A stretch of 64,000 bases of DNA from Marinomonas transparens. GTDB lineage: Bacteria; Pseudomonadota; Gammaproteobacteria; Pseudomonadales; Marinomonadaceae. Positions 17,134 to 25,181 of this stretch are shown here, in pieces. The notes under the pieces are model-generated. The model made no database searches. It worked only from the letters and a program-made list of their open reading frames with translations, and was not told the DNA's origin. Within the stretch, counting starts at the first letter, position 1. The number at the start of each line of letters is the position of its first letter. The stretch covers positions 186,001-250,000 of the forward strand of contig NZ_JAEMNX010000001.1 of assembly GCF_016463975.1 (NCBI RefSeq), written 5' to 3'. Both the position numbers and the translations under genes were made by a program.

Positions 17134-18399
17134 ATGAGTGTGCTTTTAGGCTGTATTGCCGACGATTTCACAGGAGCAACGGATTTAGCCAGCTTTCTTG
17201 TTAAATCTGGGATGAGAACCGTTCAGCTGATAGGCGTTCCCGATTCCTCTATCGATTTGAGCGAGGCAGATGCTGTTGTCATCGCCTTGAAATCACGCAC
17301 CTTACCAGCGAGTCAAGCAATAGAAGAGTCTGTTGCGGCTCTAGAGTGGCTTAAGCAATACCAATGTGAACAATATTACTTCAAATATTGCTCTACATTC
17401 GACTCAACCAAAGAAGGTAATATCGGCCCTGTCACCGATGCTCTATTGGATAATCTAGGTGAAGAATTCACCATAATATGCCCCTCTTTGCCGGTAAATG
17501 GTCGCACGGTATACAAGGGCCATTTGTTCGTAAATGATGATCTACTTCATGAAAGCGGTATGCAAAATCACCCTCTGACCCCCATGACAGATGCCAACCT
17601 TATGCGAGTCATGGCATCTCAAGCCAGAGGGAAAGTCGGTGTCGTTCCTTTTGAAACTATTTCAGAAGGCGCTGACCGTATTAAGGAAGCCTTTACAAAA
17701 CTAGCGCAAACTCACCGCTATGCGGTCGTAGATACGCTCTCAAACGATGATCTCTATCGCATAGGCAAAGCCTGCACCAACCTAAAGCTACTCACTGGCG
17801 GTTCTGGTTTATCTGTTGGCTTAGCGAAAAACTTTGAAGACAAAGGCTTGTTTAACATCAAAGACAACTCCGCTGAGCTTAGCAAGGTACAAGGGGATGC
17901 TATCGTGCTGTCTGGTAGCTGCTCTGTCATGACACAAAAGCAGGTTGCGCGTTTTAAAGAAAACAATCTATCAAAAAAAATATCGCCGCTTGATATTGCT
18001 TCTGGCGCCATAGCACTTGAAGACTATCTGACTTGGTTCGATGAACACCGAGATACGGGCACTGTCATGTTTTACGCCACAGACACGCCAGAGAACATCA
18101 AAAATATCCAAGCTGTATTAGGGGTTGAAAAGGCCAGTGAGATTGTTGAAACCTTTATGGCAGATTTAGTAACCGCCCTAGATAATAGAGGCGTTACTAA
18201 ATTTGTTATCGCAGGGGGTGAAACCTCTGGCGCCGTCATCAAGGCGTTGAAACCAACGATGTTGAAAATTGGTGCCAGTATTGCTCCGGGCGTGCCTTTA
18301 GCAGAGATGACAGGAGATACGCCAAAATTAGTGGCGCTAAAATCGGGTAATTTTGGCGATGAAACCTTCTTCGAAAAAGCATTGGAGATGATGTTATGA
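17134..18399 (+). CDS. otnK: 3-oxo-tetronate kinase (DUF1537 family)
   Basis: A 421-residue member of the four-carbon acid-sugar kinase family formerly called DUF1537. The N-terminal substrate domain begins LLGCIADDFTGATDLASFLV, with the diagnostic DDFTGATD at residues 9-16; the C-terminal nucleotide domain carries VIAGGETSGAVIKAL. It phosphorylates 3-oxotetronate at O-4 in the cytoplasm, giving the substrate for OtnC. Good ribosome site AAGGAGATAG. Its last codons overlap the otnC start by 4 bp, indicating translational coupling. Confidence 0.9.
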   Translation: MSVLLGCIADDFTGATDLASFLVKSGMRTVQLIGVPDSSIDLSEADAVVIALKSRTLPASQAIEESVAALEWLKQYQCEQYYFKYCSTFDSTKEGNIGPVTDALLDNLGEEFTIICPSLPVNGRTVYKGHLFVNDDLLHESGMQNHPLTPMTDANLMRVMASQARGKVGVVPFETISEGADRIKEAFTKLAQTHRYAVVDTLSNDDLYRIGKACTNLKLLTGGSGLSVGLAKNFEDKGLFNIKDNSAELSKVQGDAIVLSGSCSVMTQKQVARFKENNLSKKISPLDIASGAIALEDYLTWFDEHRDTGTVMFYATDTPENIKNIQAVLGVEKASEIVETFMADLVTALDNRGVTKFVIAGGETSGAVIKALKPTMLKIGASIAPGVPLAEMTGDTPKLVALKSGNFGDETFFEKALEMML

Positions 18400-19046
18400 G
18401 CAGCAAAGAAAGCCAGTTAAGAGAGCAAATTTGTCTCATGGCAAAATCGCTTTTTGACCGTGGGTTAACCTGTGGCTCGTCAGGCAACATCTCAGCACGG
18501 ACCGAAGATGGCGGCTTGCTCGTCACACCAACAGGAAGCTGTTTTGGGCGACTTGATCCTGCCACCCTAAGTCGTTTTGACCAACAGGGTCAACTCATAG
18601 AAGGTTTACAGCCAACCAAAGAAATGTCCTTACACGAAGCCTTTTACAGCACTCGATCCAGTGCCAATGCCATCGTTCATTTGCACGGTACCTGTTCTGT
18701 TGCCATGTCCATGATGCCGGATGCCGATGAAGACAATTTTTTACCGCCATTAACCCCTTACTCCATTATGAAACTTGGGAAAGTAAAGCTGTTACCTTAT
18801 TTCATGCCGGGTGACCCAAAAACAGGCGATGCCATTCGAGGCCTTGCCGGTAAAAGGTCCGCGGTCATGCTGGCGAACCATGGTCCGGTTGTCGCAGGTA
18901 AAGACTTAGAAGCGGCGGTTTATGCCATAGAAGAACTAGAAGAAACCGCTAAGCTTGCAATGATGATGCGAGGCTTTGACGCGAAAGTCCTAAACGAAAC
19001 CCAAATACAGCAAATCATTACGAAATTTAATGTGGAGTGGGATTGA
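18396..19046 (+). CDS. otnC: 3-oxo-tetronate 4-phosphate decarboxylase (class II aldolase fold)
   Basis: A 216-residue class II aldolase/adducin-type protein. Visible motifs are the phosphate-binding SSGNISAR and TPTGS, the zinc-ligand segment IVHLHGTCSVAMSMM (His-x-His), and the later MLANHGPVVAGKDLEAAVYAIEELEETAK, which supplies the third histidine. In this pathway it decarboxylates 3-oxotetronate 4-phosphate to dihydroxyacetone phosphate and CO2. The start overlaps otnK by 4 bp and the stop overlaps otnI by 1 bp. L-fuculose-phosphate-aldolase-like proteins are close relatives; context decides the call. Confidence 0.88.
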   Translation: MSSKESQLREQICLMAKSLFDRGLTCGSSGNISARTEDGGLLVTPTGSCFGRLDPATLSRFDQQGQLIEGLQPTKEMSLHEAFYSTRSSANAIVHLHGTCSVAMSMMPDADEDNFLPPLTPYSIMKLGKVKLLPYFMPGDPKTGDAIRGLAGKRSAVMLANHGPVVAGKDLEAAVYAIEELEETAKLAMMMRGFDAKVLNETQIQQIITKFNVEWD

Positions 19047-19807
19047 TGACAAAATTTTCAGCAAACTTAGGTTTTTTGTGGAACGACAAGCCCTTACCAG
19101 AAGCCATTAAATTAGCACACCAAGCAGGCTACTCGGCGGTTGAGTGCCATTGGCCCTATCAGTTTGATGCCGATGAGGTAAAGGCTGCACTGCAAGAAAC
19201 CGGGCTCACCATGTTAGGTTTAAATACCGACAGGGGAGATGTCGCCAAAGGTGAAAATGGTTTATCCGCGCTTCCCGGAAGAGAAGCACAAGCGCAAGCA
19301 GCCATTGACCAAGCCATTGATTACGCAGTAAAAACAAACACATTAAACATTCATGTGATGGCGGGCTTCAGCTCAGGAGTCGAGGCGGAAAAAACCTTTA
19401 TTCATAACCTGCAATACGCTGCTGATAGAGCCAAACTCCATAACATTAACATCCTAATCGAACCCCTAAACCATTACGACGCGCCAGACTACTTCTTGCA
19501 AACATCCGAACAGGCAAAAGGCATTTTACAGCAGGTAAAAAGGGACAACGTAAAACTCATGTTTGACTGTTATCACCTGCAAATTATGGAAGGCGATATT
19601 TGTCGACGTTTAGAGAAATTAATGCCCATTATCGGCCATATTCAAATCGCTTCCGTACCTGATCGCCAAGAACCGAATACCGGCGAATTAAACTACGCTT
19701 ATGTATTCTCCAAACTAAAAGAGCTCGGTTACTCCAAGCCCATTGGTGCGGAATACAAACCTAAAACAGGAAGCGTCGATTCGAGTTGGCTAACCGAATA
19801 CCGCTAA
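19046..19807 (+). CDS. otnI: 2-oxo-tetronate isomerase (hydroxypyruvate isomerase-like)
   Basis: A TIM-barrel xylose-isomerase-like protein of 253 residues. Segments typical of the Hyi/OtnI group are FSANLGFLWNDKPLPEAIKLAHQAGYSAVECHWPY, NINILIEPLNHYDAPDYFL (metal ligand Glu), VKLMFDCYHLQIMEGD (Asp, His) and IGAEYKP (Glu). It interconverts 2-oxo- and 3-oxotetronate, linking LtnD to OtnK. I chose the ATG at 19046, which overlaps the otnC stop (TGATG) after GGAGTGGGATTG; a GTG at 19037 is in frame but less likely. Last gene of the operon. Confidence 0.88.
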   Translation: MTKFSANLGFLWNDKPLPEAIKLAHQAGYSAVECHWPYQFDADEVKAALQETGLTMLGLNTDRGDVAKGENGLSALPGREAQAQAAIDQAIDYAVKTNTLNIHVMAGFSSGVEAEKTFIHNLQYAADRAKLHNINILIEPLNHYDAPDYFLQTSEQAKGILQQVKRDNVKLMFDCYHLQIMEGDICRRLEKLMPIIGHIQIASVPDRQEPNTGELNYAYVFSKLKELGYSKPIGAEYKPKTGSVDSSWLTEYR

Positions 19808-19844
19808 GCATTTAGAGAAAGAGCCCTTACTCATTCTCTCTCTA

Positions 19845-20032
19845 GAGGCCTTTGCACGAAGTCGCGAGCAAAGCCAAGACGAGGCAAAAAGAGACGAAAA
19901 AGCGGACACTTACATGGATGTAAGTGTTAGAGCGACGCAGGATGCCAAAGCCGAGTTTATGGGTTATAAATGAGCACTTTGAGTCTATTTTTAACAATGT
20001 ATTGGTACGCACAGCAATCGTGCAAAGGTCTC
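19845..20032. repeat. Dispersed MITE-like repeat, copy B (longest)
   Basis: The 188-bp element has terminal inverted repeats GAGGCCTTTGCACGA and TCGTGCAAAGGTCTC. It aligns along its length with copies C and D but has about 47 extra internal bases containing a perfect 9-bp hairpin (ACACTTACA/TGTAAGTGT, 19906-19927). There is no coding capacity for a transposase. It lies after the otn operon. Confidence 0.8.
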
Positions 20033-20113
20033 TAACTAGTATTTTCGTCTTAGGTCGAAAATCTACGCCTGCCGATAAATTTAGCAGGCTTGTTATTGCG
20101 TCACTCTCTATTT

Positions 20114-20133
20114 GCCCCGTAAGGGGCTTTTTT
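20114..20133 (+). terminator. Intrinsic terminator after the otn operon
   Basis: GCCCC-GTAA-GGGGC followed by six Ts, downstream of otnI and the repeat and just before the converging ribN-like gene. A second hairpin (GCCTGC/GCAGGC) lies about 30 bp upstream. Confidence 0.8.
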
Positions 20134-20141
20134 ATAGAAGA

Positions 20142-21077
20142 TTAAGCACCTTGAACGATCGCTTCCTTCTCAATGCGGTTTAACTCTTTCAAGCGCAAGC
20201 CAATGTTGCCAAGGATCAGCATCAAGCCACCAATAATTTGATAGCCTGTTAGCCCCATATCAAGGAACAGCCAGTTGATTACGCCAGCAAAAACAGGGAA
20301 GGATAATTCCGCTAAGGTCGCCATTTGCGCAGGCACGGTTTTTAACCCTTTATAGTAAAACCACATGCCAATGAAGCCGCTCAACATGGCCATGGTAATG
20401 GCTAAGCCTACATCGATAGACTTCATCGCAACCAAGCTTTCCGGTTGTGCCATGGCTAAGGGTAATAACACCAATAAGCCAGCAAGAAAGCGACCAGACA
20501 TAATCGCGTTTGCAGGCACATTATGATGGGAAAGGTATTTACCACAAACCGTTGCCGCGCCCCACGCGAAGACAGCGATAAGCGTATAGCCATAGCCTTT
20601 TAAAATGCTCATGCTATCGCTAGCATAATGCCACTGAGCATCACCTAATGAACGTAAATCAGGCCACATCATCACAAAGCTGCCCGCTAAAATAACCGCT
20701 GCCCATTGCACAAAGTTGCCTTGAATACGTTCTTTCAAGAACCAATAGGCCAGTAAAATCGCAACGATTGGCTGTAGTTTTTGCAGCAAGATCACCACAG
20801 TCGGATTCAAATACGCAAAAGCCTGAGTAAAGGCCAAGGTACCGATAGCCGAACCAACGCCGCCAATAAAGAATAAGCAGCCAAAGGAAACCGCCGATAA
20901 GTTACGAAATACTTGACGATAACGCCACAAGAAAGGACTGGTGAAAATGACCAAGGTGAGATGTTCAATAAGAACAATTTGCAGCGTGGAATACCCCGCG
21001 CTCAATAGCGGATAACGAATTAACGTATCCAAGGCCCACGTGAAGCACGCGACCATGATAAAAAATGTTCCTGCCAT
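20142..21077 (-). CDS. ribN: DMT-family permease under FMN riboswitch, probable riboflavin importer
   Basis: About 311 residues, ten hydrophobic helices in two EamA repeats (MAGTFFIMVACFTWALDTLIRYPLLSAGYSTLQIVLIEHL at the start). The ATG at 21077 has GGAGA at the right distance; an in-frame extension to 21200 would translate leader RNA and is rejected. The gene is preceded by an FMN riboswitch. DMT permeases with FMN riboswitches are known as RibN, riboflavin importers in proteobacteria, so the call rests on regulation plus family and not on specific residues. It stands as a single-gene transcript; no riboflavin biosynthesis gene is beside it. Confidence 0.78.
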   Translation of the reverse strand: MAGTFFIMVACFTWALDTLIRYPLLSAGYSTLQIVLIEHLTLVIFTSPFLWRYRQVFRNLSAVSFGCLFFIGGVGSAIGTLAFTQAFAYLNPTVVILLQKLQPIVAILLAYWFLKERIQGNFVQWAAVILAGSFVMMWPDLRSLGDAQWHYASDSMSILKGYGYTLIAVFAWGAATVCGKYLSHHNVPANAIMSGRFLAGLLVLLPLAMAQPESLVAMKSIDVGLAITMAMLSGFIGMWFYYKGLKTVPAQMATLAELSFPVFAGVINWLFLDMGLTGYQIIGGLMLILGNIGLRLKELNRIEKEAIVQGA

Positions 21078-21177
21078 CTTTGTTTTCTCCAAATGAATAA
21101 GATGCACAGGGGTGATGAGGAATATACCAAGTGACTCACATGCGAATGCATGCAAGGTAAAACGTAATAAATCACGC

Positions 21178-21224
21178 CAGCGAAAAGAACCACGGCTCAA
21201 TAAAGAGTCATGGTCTTTTCACTG
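21178..21224 (-). promoter_or_regulatory. Hairpin in the riboswitch expression platform
   Basis: Arms CAGTGAAAAGACCATG and CGTGGTTCTTTTCGCTG (minus strand) can pair directly after the aptamer and about 100 nt before the start codon. There is no clear T-tract, so the mode (termination or another switch) is unresolved. Confidence 0.45.
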
Positions 21225-21230
21225 CTTGGT

Positions 21231-21387
21231 CGATCTTCTATCATCCGGACTGTAACCGTCGGCTCTGGAGTCACACCAGATCTGCTGACCCTTCTCCCAT
21301 AACCACTAAGTTAAAAGAAAAGGCGCTCGCGGGCTTTTGCAAAAGCAATTTACCGCCGGTGGGGAATTTCGCCCCGCCCCGAAGTTC
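21231..21387 (-). ncRNA. FMN riboswitch (RFN element)
   Basis: Read on the minus strand, the conserved blocks are all in order: CTTCGGGGCGGGGCGAAATT, CCCCACCGGCGGTAAA, a variable arm, AGCCCGCGAGCG, GGTCAGCAGATCTGGTGT, GACTCCAGAGCCGACGGT and ACAGTCCGGATGATAGAAGA. These are the diagnostic FMN-aptamer sequences. It would shut down the downstream permease when FMN is abundant. Confidence 0.97.
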
Positions 21388-21475
21388 GATTTATGTAAAA
21401 TTTAAGTATTAACTGTAAACCCGCCATCGCTTTTAGGCAATGACGATTTCTCTCACCAAAATGAAATGGTCTATT

Positions 21476-22408
21476 TCAAATAAGGGTTCGAAACTTTTCA
21501 CGAAAGACTTTTGGCGATAAGCCCATCTCTCGAACAAACAATTTACGAAAGCTACCCGCATCTTGATAACCCACATCATAGGCAATGGTTTCAAAGGTTT
21601 GCTGACTGCTTTCTAGTAAATCACAGGCCTTTTGTACTCTGAGGCGCTGGAGATATTGATTCGCCCCCAATCCTGTTGCTTTCAGAAAGCGACGCTGCAA
21701 AGTACGCTCACTCAAACAAGCACGTTGAGCCAGTTCATTCATCCCAATAGCCAAATAAAAATGACTGCCTAGATACTGCTGTACTGACACAATGGTCTCA
21801 TCACCATGTTGAAAGTTAGGCTTGAAAGTACGATAAAACCTTTGCTCTCTTGGCCCAGTATCTATCACTAGAATTCGGCCTAGCTGCCTTAATACACTTA
21901 GAGTAGAAAACTGTGTCACCACTTCAAAACCTAAGTCCAACCAGGACATCATGCCACCAGCCGTCATAATATCGCCATGATTCAGCAGTATGGCTTCGGT
22001 TTTTAACTCTGCTTGGGGAAAGTGCTCACGAAAGGAGGTCTCTAAGCCCCAGTGAGTGGTACAGGAACGTTTATTCAATAGACCTGTGCGAGCTAAGATA
22101 AAAGCACCGGCGCAAGCTGACGCCAGCACACAGCCCTGTTGATACTGTTCTAATAACCAAGCGGTTATTGATTTATCCTCCTGCAGATAAGCATGCGTTG
22201 GACCACTGGGTGGAATCAGCAGCACGGCGTAGGCCATTTCGGGTAAAACGTCCGTGGTCAGTAGCTCACACTGAAACTCTACGGCTAATTTTTGCTCAGT
22301 AAACAGTCGATTCGCCAGCACAAACATTTCCTGCAAACCAAAAGCCGCAGACTGCAAACAACCTTGATAATTTAATACGCCAATTTTGATCGTTTTTCTG
22401 TCCATCAC
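21476..22408 (-). CDS. GlxA-family transcriptional regulator (DJ-1/PfpI plus AraC HTH)
   Basis: A 310-residue two-domain regulator. The N-terminal DJ-1-like part includes LASACAGAFILARTGLLNKRSCTTHWGLE with the elbow cysteine; the C-terminal AraC region shows MNELAQRACLSERTLQRRFLKATGLGANQYLQRLRVQKACDLL and FETIAYDVGYQDAGSFRKLFVREMGLSPKVFREKF, the canonical two-HTH layout. It is transcribed divergently from a cysteine hydrolase gene 121 bp away, which is the likely target; that arrangement is typical of this regulator class. ATG pair at the start (MMDRK). Confidence 0.9.
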   Translation of the reverse strand: MMDRKTIKIGVLNYQGCLQSAAFGLQEMFVLANRLFTEQKLAVEFQCELLTTDVLPEMAYAVLLIPPSGPTHAYLQEDKSITAWLLEQYQQGCVLASACAGAFILARTGLLNKRSCTTHWGLETSFREHFPQAELKTEAILLNHGDIMTAGGMMSWLDLGFEVVTQFSTLSVLRQLGRILVIDTGPREQRFYRTFKPNFQHGDETIVSVQQYLGSHFYLAIGMNELAQRACLSERTLQRRFLKATGLGANQYLQRLRVQKACDLLESSQQTFETIAYDVGYQDAGSFRKLFVREMGLSPKVFREKFRTLI

Positions 22409-22529
22409 GCAATGTCGTTTATCACCTATTTTAAGTCATTTTAGACACTGCTGAAATGATATACAAATCTTCATACTGGGACCTTCTAAATCAAACCCTA
22501 TCTAAACAACATATACGGAGCAGAGGAAA

Positions 22530-23039
22530 GTGAATAAAACAGCCCTAATTGTTATCGATGTACAGAACGACTACTTCCTAAAAGGCAAGTTTCCCCTCTG
22601 GAATACTCAACAAACATTAGAAAATACCCTTGCTGCAGTGGAGTTAGCAAAAGCTCAGTCTATGCCAATTATTTTGGTCCAACACATCAGTGATGCTGCG
22701 GGCCTTTTTGCAAAAGGTGAGGTGGGTACGGCGTTGCACCCCGATCTAGAAAGCAAAGCAGCCAATGCGGAACGGGTTATAAAAACGTTCGCAGACGGCT
22801 TCGAACAAACCAATTTGGAAGCGACACTACAGGCCCATCAGGTTGACACTTTACTCATCTGCGGCATGATGACGCAAAACTGTGTAACCCATACAGCCAT
22901 ATCTAAAGCCGCAGAAAAATATCATGTCACGATTCTGCAAGACGCGTGCACCACGGTAGACGAAAATATTCATGCCTTCGCACTCAATGCCCTCTCAACA
23001 CGTTTACCACTAACAAGCGTCAACGATGCTCTCTCATGA
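22530..23039 (+). CDS. Cysteine hydrolase, isochorismatase superfamily
   Basis: A 169-residue protein with the full catalytic triad of the superfamily: Asp10 (LIVIDVQND), Lys85 (ERVIKTFADGF) and Cys118 (CGMMTQNCVTH). Relatives include nicotinamidases, N-carbamoylsarcosine amidases and isochorismatases; the substrate here is not evident. The start is GTG, after GGAGCAGAGGAAA, with no ATG nearby. It is divergent from a GlxA-type regulator that probably controls it, and is followed by a hairpin before rarD. Confidence 0.88.
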   Translation: MNKTALIVIDVQNDYFLKGKFPLWNTQQTLENTLAAVELAKAQSMPIILVQHISDAAGLFAKGEVGTALHPDLESKAANAERVIKTFADGFEQTNLEATLQAHQVDTLLICGMMTQNCVTHTAISKAAEKYHVTILQDACTTVDENIHAFALNALSTRLPLTSVNDALS

Positions 23040-23061
23040 AGAGTCGTCAATAAAAAAGTAA

Positions 23062-23085
23062 ACCCTCTAAATGATTTTAGAGGGT
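23062..23085. terminator. Hairpin between cysteine hydrolase and rarD
   Basis: ACCCTCTAAA/TTTAGAGGGT is a perfect 10-bp stem with a 4-nt loop. It lacks a T-run on the plus strand, so termination efficiency is uncertain. Confidence 0.5.
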
Positions 23086-23125
23086 ACAATTACTCTCCTC
23101 AAAAAATGAGACTTGGAGTAATACA

Positions 23126-24037
23126 ATGGAATCCTCCCGAAGCGGTACCTTATTTGCCTTCTCTGCTTTTTTTCTATGGGCTATTACGCCAATTTATTTC
23201 AAAGAGATGTCTTTTGTTCCCGCCACTGAAGTGCTTTCTCATCGGGTAATCTGGTCTTGTATACTCGCTTTCATTCTCATTATTGGTCTAGGCTATGGCG
23301 CTCGTTTAAAAGCCGTCATCACCTCACCAAAAATATTGCTCGCCATGCTGACATCAACGGTTTTAATTGCTGTTAATTGGGGAACCTTTATTTGGGCGAT
23401 CCAAAGCAATCAAATGCTCAGTGCTAGTTTGGGTTATTACATCAATCCATTAATCAGCATTTTGTTAGGCATGATCTTCTTTAAAGAAAAACTGGATAGG
23501 GTGCGTAAAATTGCGGTAACGCTGTGTTTCCTTGCGGTTAGCTTTGAGATTATTCAATTTGGCTCTTTGCCTTGGATCGCCTTATCCCTTGCATTATCCT
23601 TTGGGTTTTACAGTTTAGTACGCAAAAAAATCGCTGTCGATAGCTTTACTGGAATGGCCATGGAAACCGCTATTCTTGTCCCCATCGCATTAAGTTATTT
23701 AATGCTAACAGACTCTCCTACCTCAAACATTCTAGACAATTCCGCCCATGTGAATTGGTTACTATTTGCCTCTGGCCCTATCACCATGGTGCCTTTAATG
23801 TGCTTTGCGGCGGCAGCAAACCGAGTCAGTATGACCACACTTGGCTTTTTCCAATATATCGGTCCGACGGGCATGTTTTTATTGGCCGTTTTTGTTTATG
23901 ACGAACCCCTAAGTACAGAAAAACTCACCACCTTTGTATTGATTTGGTCAGCTTTGGCCATGCTAATTTTTGATTCGATACGCAAGATGAAAAAACGTCC
24001 CAGCCCTCAAGTAGTCAAAAACGAAACTTCTAAATAG
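23126..24037 (+). CDS. rarD: EamA-family permease RarD
   Basis: A 303-residue, ten-helix permease. The RarD-specific beginning is present (SGTLFAFSAFFLWAITPIYFKEM, followed by ATEVLSHRVIWSCILA), and so are WGTFIWAIQSNQMLSASLGYYINPLISILLGMIFFKEKL and LGFFQYIGPTGMFLLAVFVYDEPLS. RarD is the 'chloramphenicol-sensitive protein' subfamily; the transported molecule is not established. ATG after GACTTGGAGTAATACA. Ends at a shared terminator with the convergent small secreted protein. Confidence 0.9.
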   Translation: MESSRSGTLFAFSAFFLWAITPIYFKEMSFVPATEVLSHRVIWSCILAFILIIGLGYGARLKAVITSPKILLAMLTSTVLIAVNWGTFIWAIQSNQMLSASLGYYINPLISILLGMIFFKEKLDRVRKIAVTLCFLAVSFEIIQFGSLPWIALSLALSFGFYSLVRKKIAVDSFTGMAMETAILVPIALSYLMLTDSPTSNILDNSAHVNWLLFASGPITMVPLMCFAAAANRVSMTTLGFFQYIGPTGMFLLAVFVYDEPLSTEKLTTFVLIWSALAMLIFDSIRKMKKRPSPQVVKNETSK

Positions 24038-24081
24038 TAACCACTTAACTTGTGCTTAAAACTGAGTTTTAAAAACTCAAA

Positions 24082-24113
24082 AAAAAGCCCTAGCGGATCT
24101 CGCTAAGGCTTTC
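24082..24113. terminator. Bidirectional terminator
   Basis: AGCCCTAGCG and CGCTAAGGCT form a 10-bp stem with one mismatch, flanked by an A-run on the left and TTTCT on the right, between convergent genes. A second small palindrome (GAGTTTTAAAAACTC) lies just before it. Confidence 0.7.
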
Positions 24114-24131
24114 TAAAAATGATGTCTAAAT

Positions 24132-24605
24132 TTAAGCTTTTTCTAACTTAGCCAGCCTAATGATGGTTTCTAAGGAACTTTTTAATTGCCAATAAGTATC
24201 ACCCTTAGGTAGTGACTTTTTCGCGCATTGATTAATGGCGTAAGCATAATCAGTAATCAGCTTTTGATCCGAATAACGTTCGTTCAAATGCCTCATGAAG
24301 GTGACTTTGTTTCTATAAAACAACTTATTCATTGCTTTTGCTTTCTTGGCATTACCGCCATAAAAGCTCAATAGTCCGGGCGTAATAACGTCTTCTTGAA
24401 GATAAGCACTATATGCTGACAAGCCCTTACGAATTAAAGCAATATCATTCTTTGTATATCTATCTCCGATTTTAGAGACTTTGATATCGACAAAATCTAC
24501 TAAAGCCTGACAAGACTGGGCCTCATTGATGGATGGGTATGCAGCCATGGATAAAGGCGCAACAACCAAGCACAACATTGAGACGACACTTTTTATGTAT
24601 TTCAT
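24132..24605 (-). CDS. Small secreted protein of unknown function
   Basis: A 157-residue protein with a clear signal peptide (MKYIKSVVSMLCLVVAPLSMAA, cleavage near Ala22). The mature part is predicted to be mostly helical and has two cysteines (SCQALVDF and NQCAKKSL) that could form one disulfide in the periplasm. I do not recognise the family. It is a single gene facing rarD, with a 576-bp noncoding stretch upstream. Confidence 0.75.
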   Translation of the reverse strand: MKYIKSVVSMLCLVVAPLSMAAYPSINEAQSCQALVDFVDIKVSKIGDRYTKNDIALIRKGLSAYSAYLQEDVITPGLLSFYGGNAKKAKAMNKLFYRNKVTFMRHLNERYSDQKLITDYAYAINQCAKKSLPKGDTYWQLKSSLETIIRLAKLEKA

Positions 24606-25181
24606 ATAAGCTGCCTCATTATTATTTTTATTCTTCTATCAGAAACCATTATTCCCAATAGTCGAATCATTTCGCAGGTTTCTAACCCTTATACTAGCAC
24701 CAGACCTAACAAATAATTACAAAAAACACATTTTTTTTACAATTAAAGTGTCCTAGACACCCTTTTGCATCGTAATATATCATTTTAGACCTAGACAGAA
24801 ACAGTTCATTACTTAAGTGGTTACTGTACTTTGAGTCATAAATCACTCAAAACACAGCGCCGATTTCGACTCCCTATCTCATCAGGTTAACTGACACATA
24901 TTATCCTTAATAAATCGGCAGAAAGGGTGAAACCTTAAACAATGATACTTTTATCACAGCCCTATACAGACTTTAAAAAAGCGTTACCAGCGTTTCAACT
25001 TCTACTGAACAATACAACTAAATACCTTCTACAGTATAGCAGCGTCATCATACAACCACGGAGAAATGACAATGCTAACACTATTTTTTGGTGCCTATCA
25101 GGAGTAAGGGACAGCAATATAATCAATCGAGCTCTCTTTCATAAAGTTTTAGGTGCCTAAATTCATAAACAGGATAATAAG
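24606..25181. other. Intergenic region before the GGDEF-EAL gene
   Basis: I see no convincing gene here; a 72-codon open frame at 24942 lacks a ribosome site and looks non-coding. Small palindromes occur at 24744 (GTGTC-CTA-GACAC) and 24831-24850 (TTGAGT/ACTCAA). It must hold promoters of the two divergent neighbours. Confidence 0.5.

Noticed and set aside
19924-20145. Open frame of 73 codons after the otn operon
   Set aside because: It lies almost wholly inside repeat copy B and continues into a terminator; similar frames arise in other repeat copies.
24942-25160. Possible 72-codon gene upstream of the GGDEF-EAL gene
   Set aside because: There is no ribosome site, no recognisable protein features and the composition looks like intergenic DNA.
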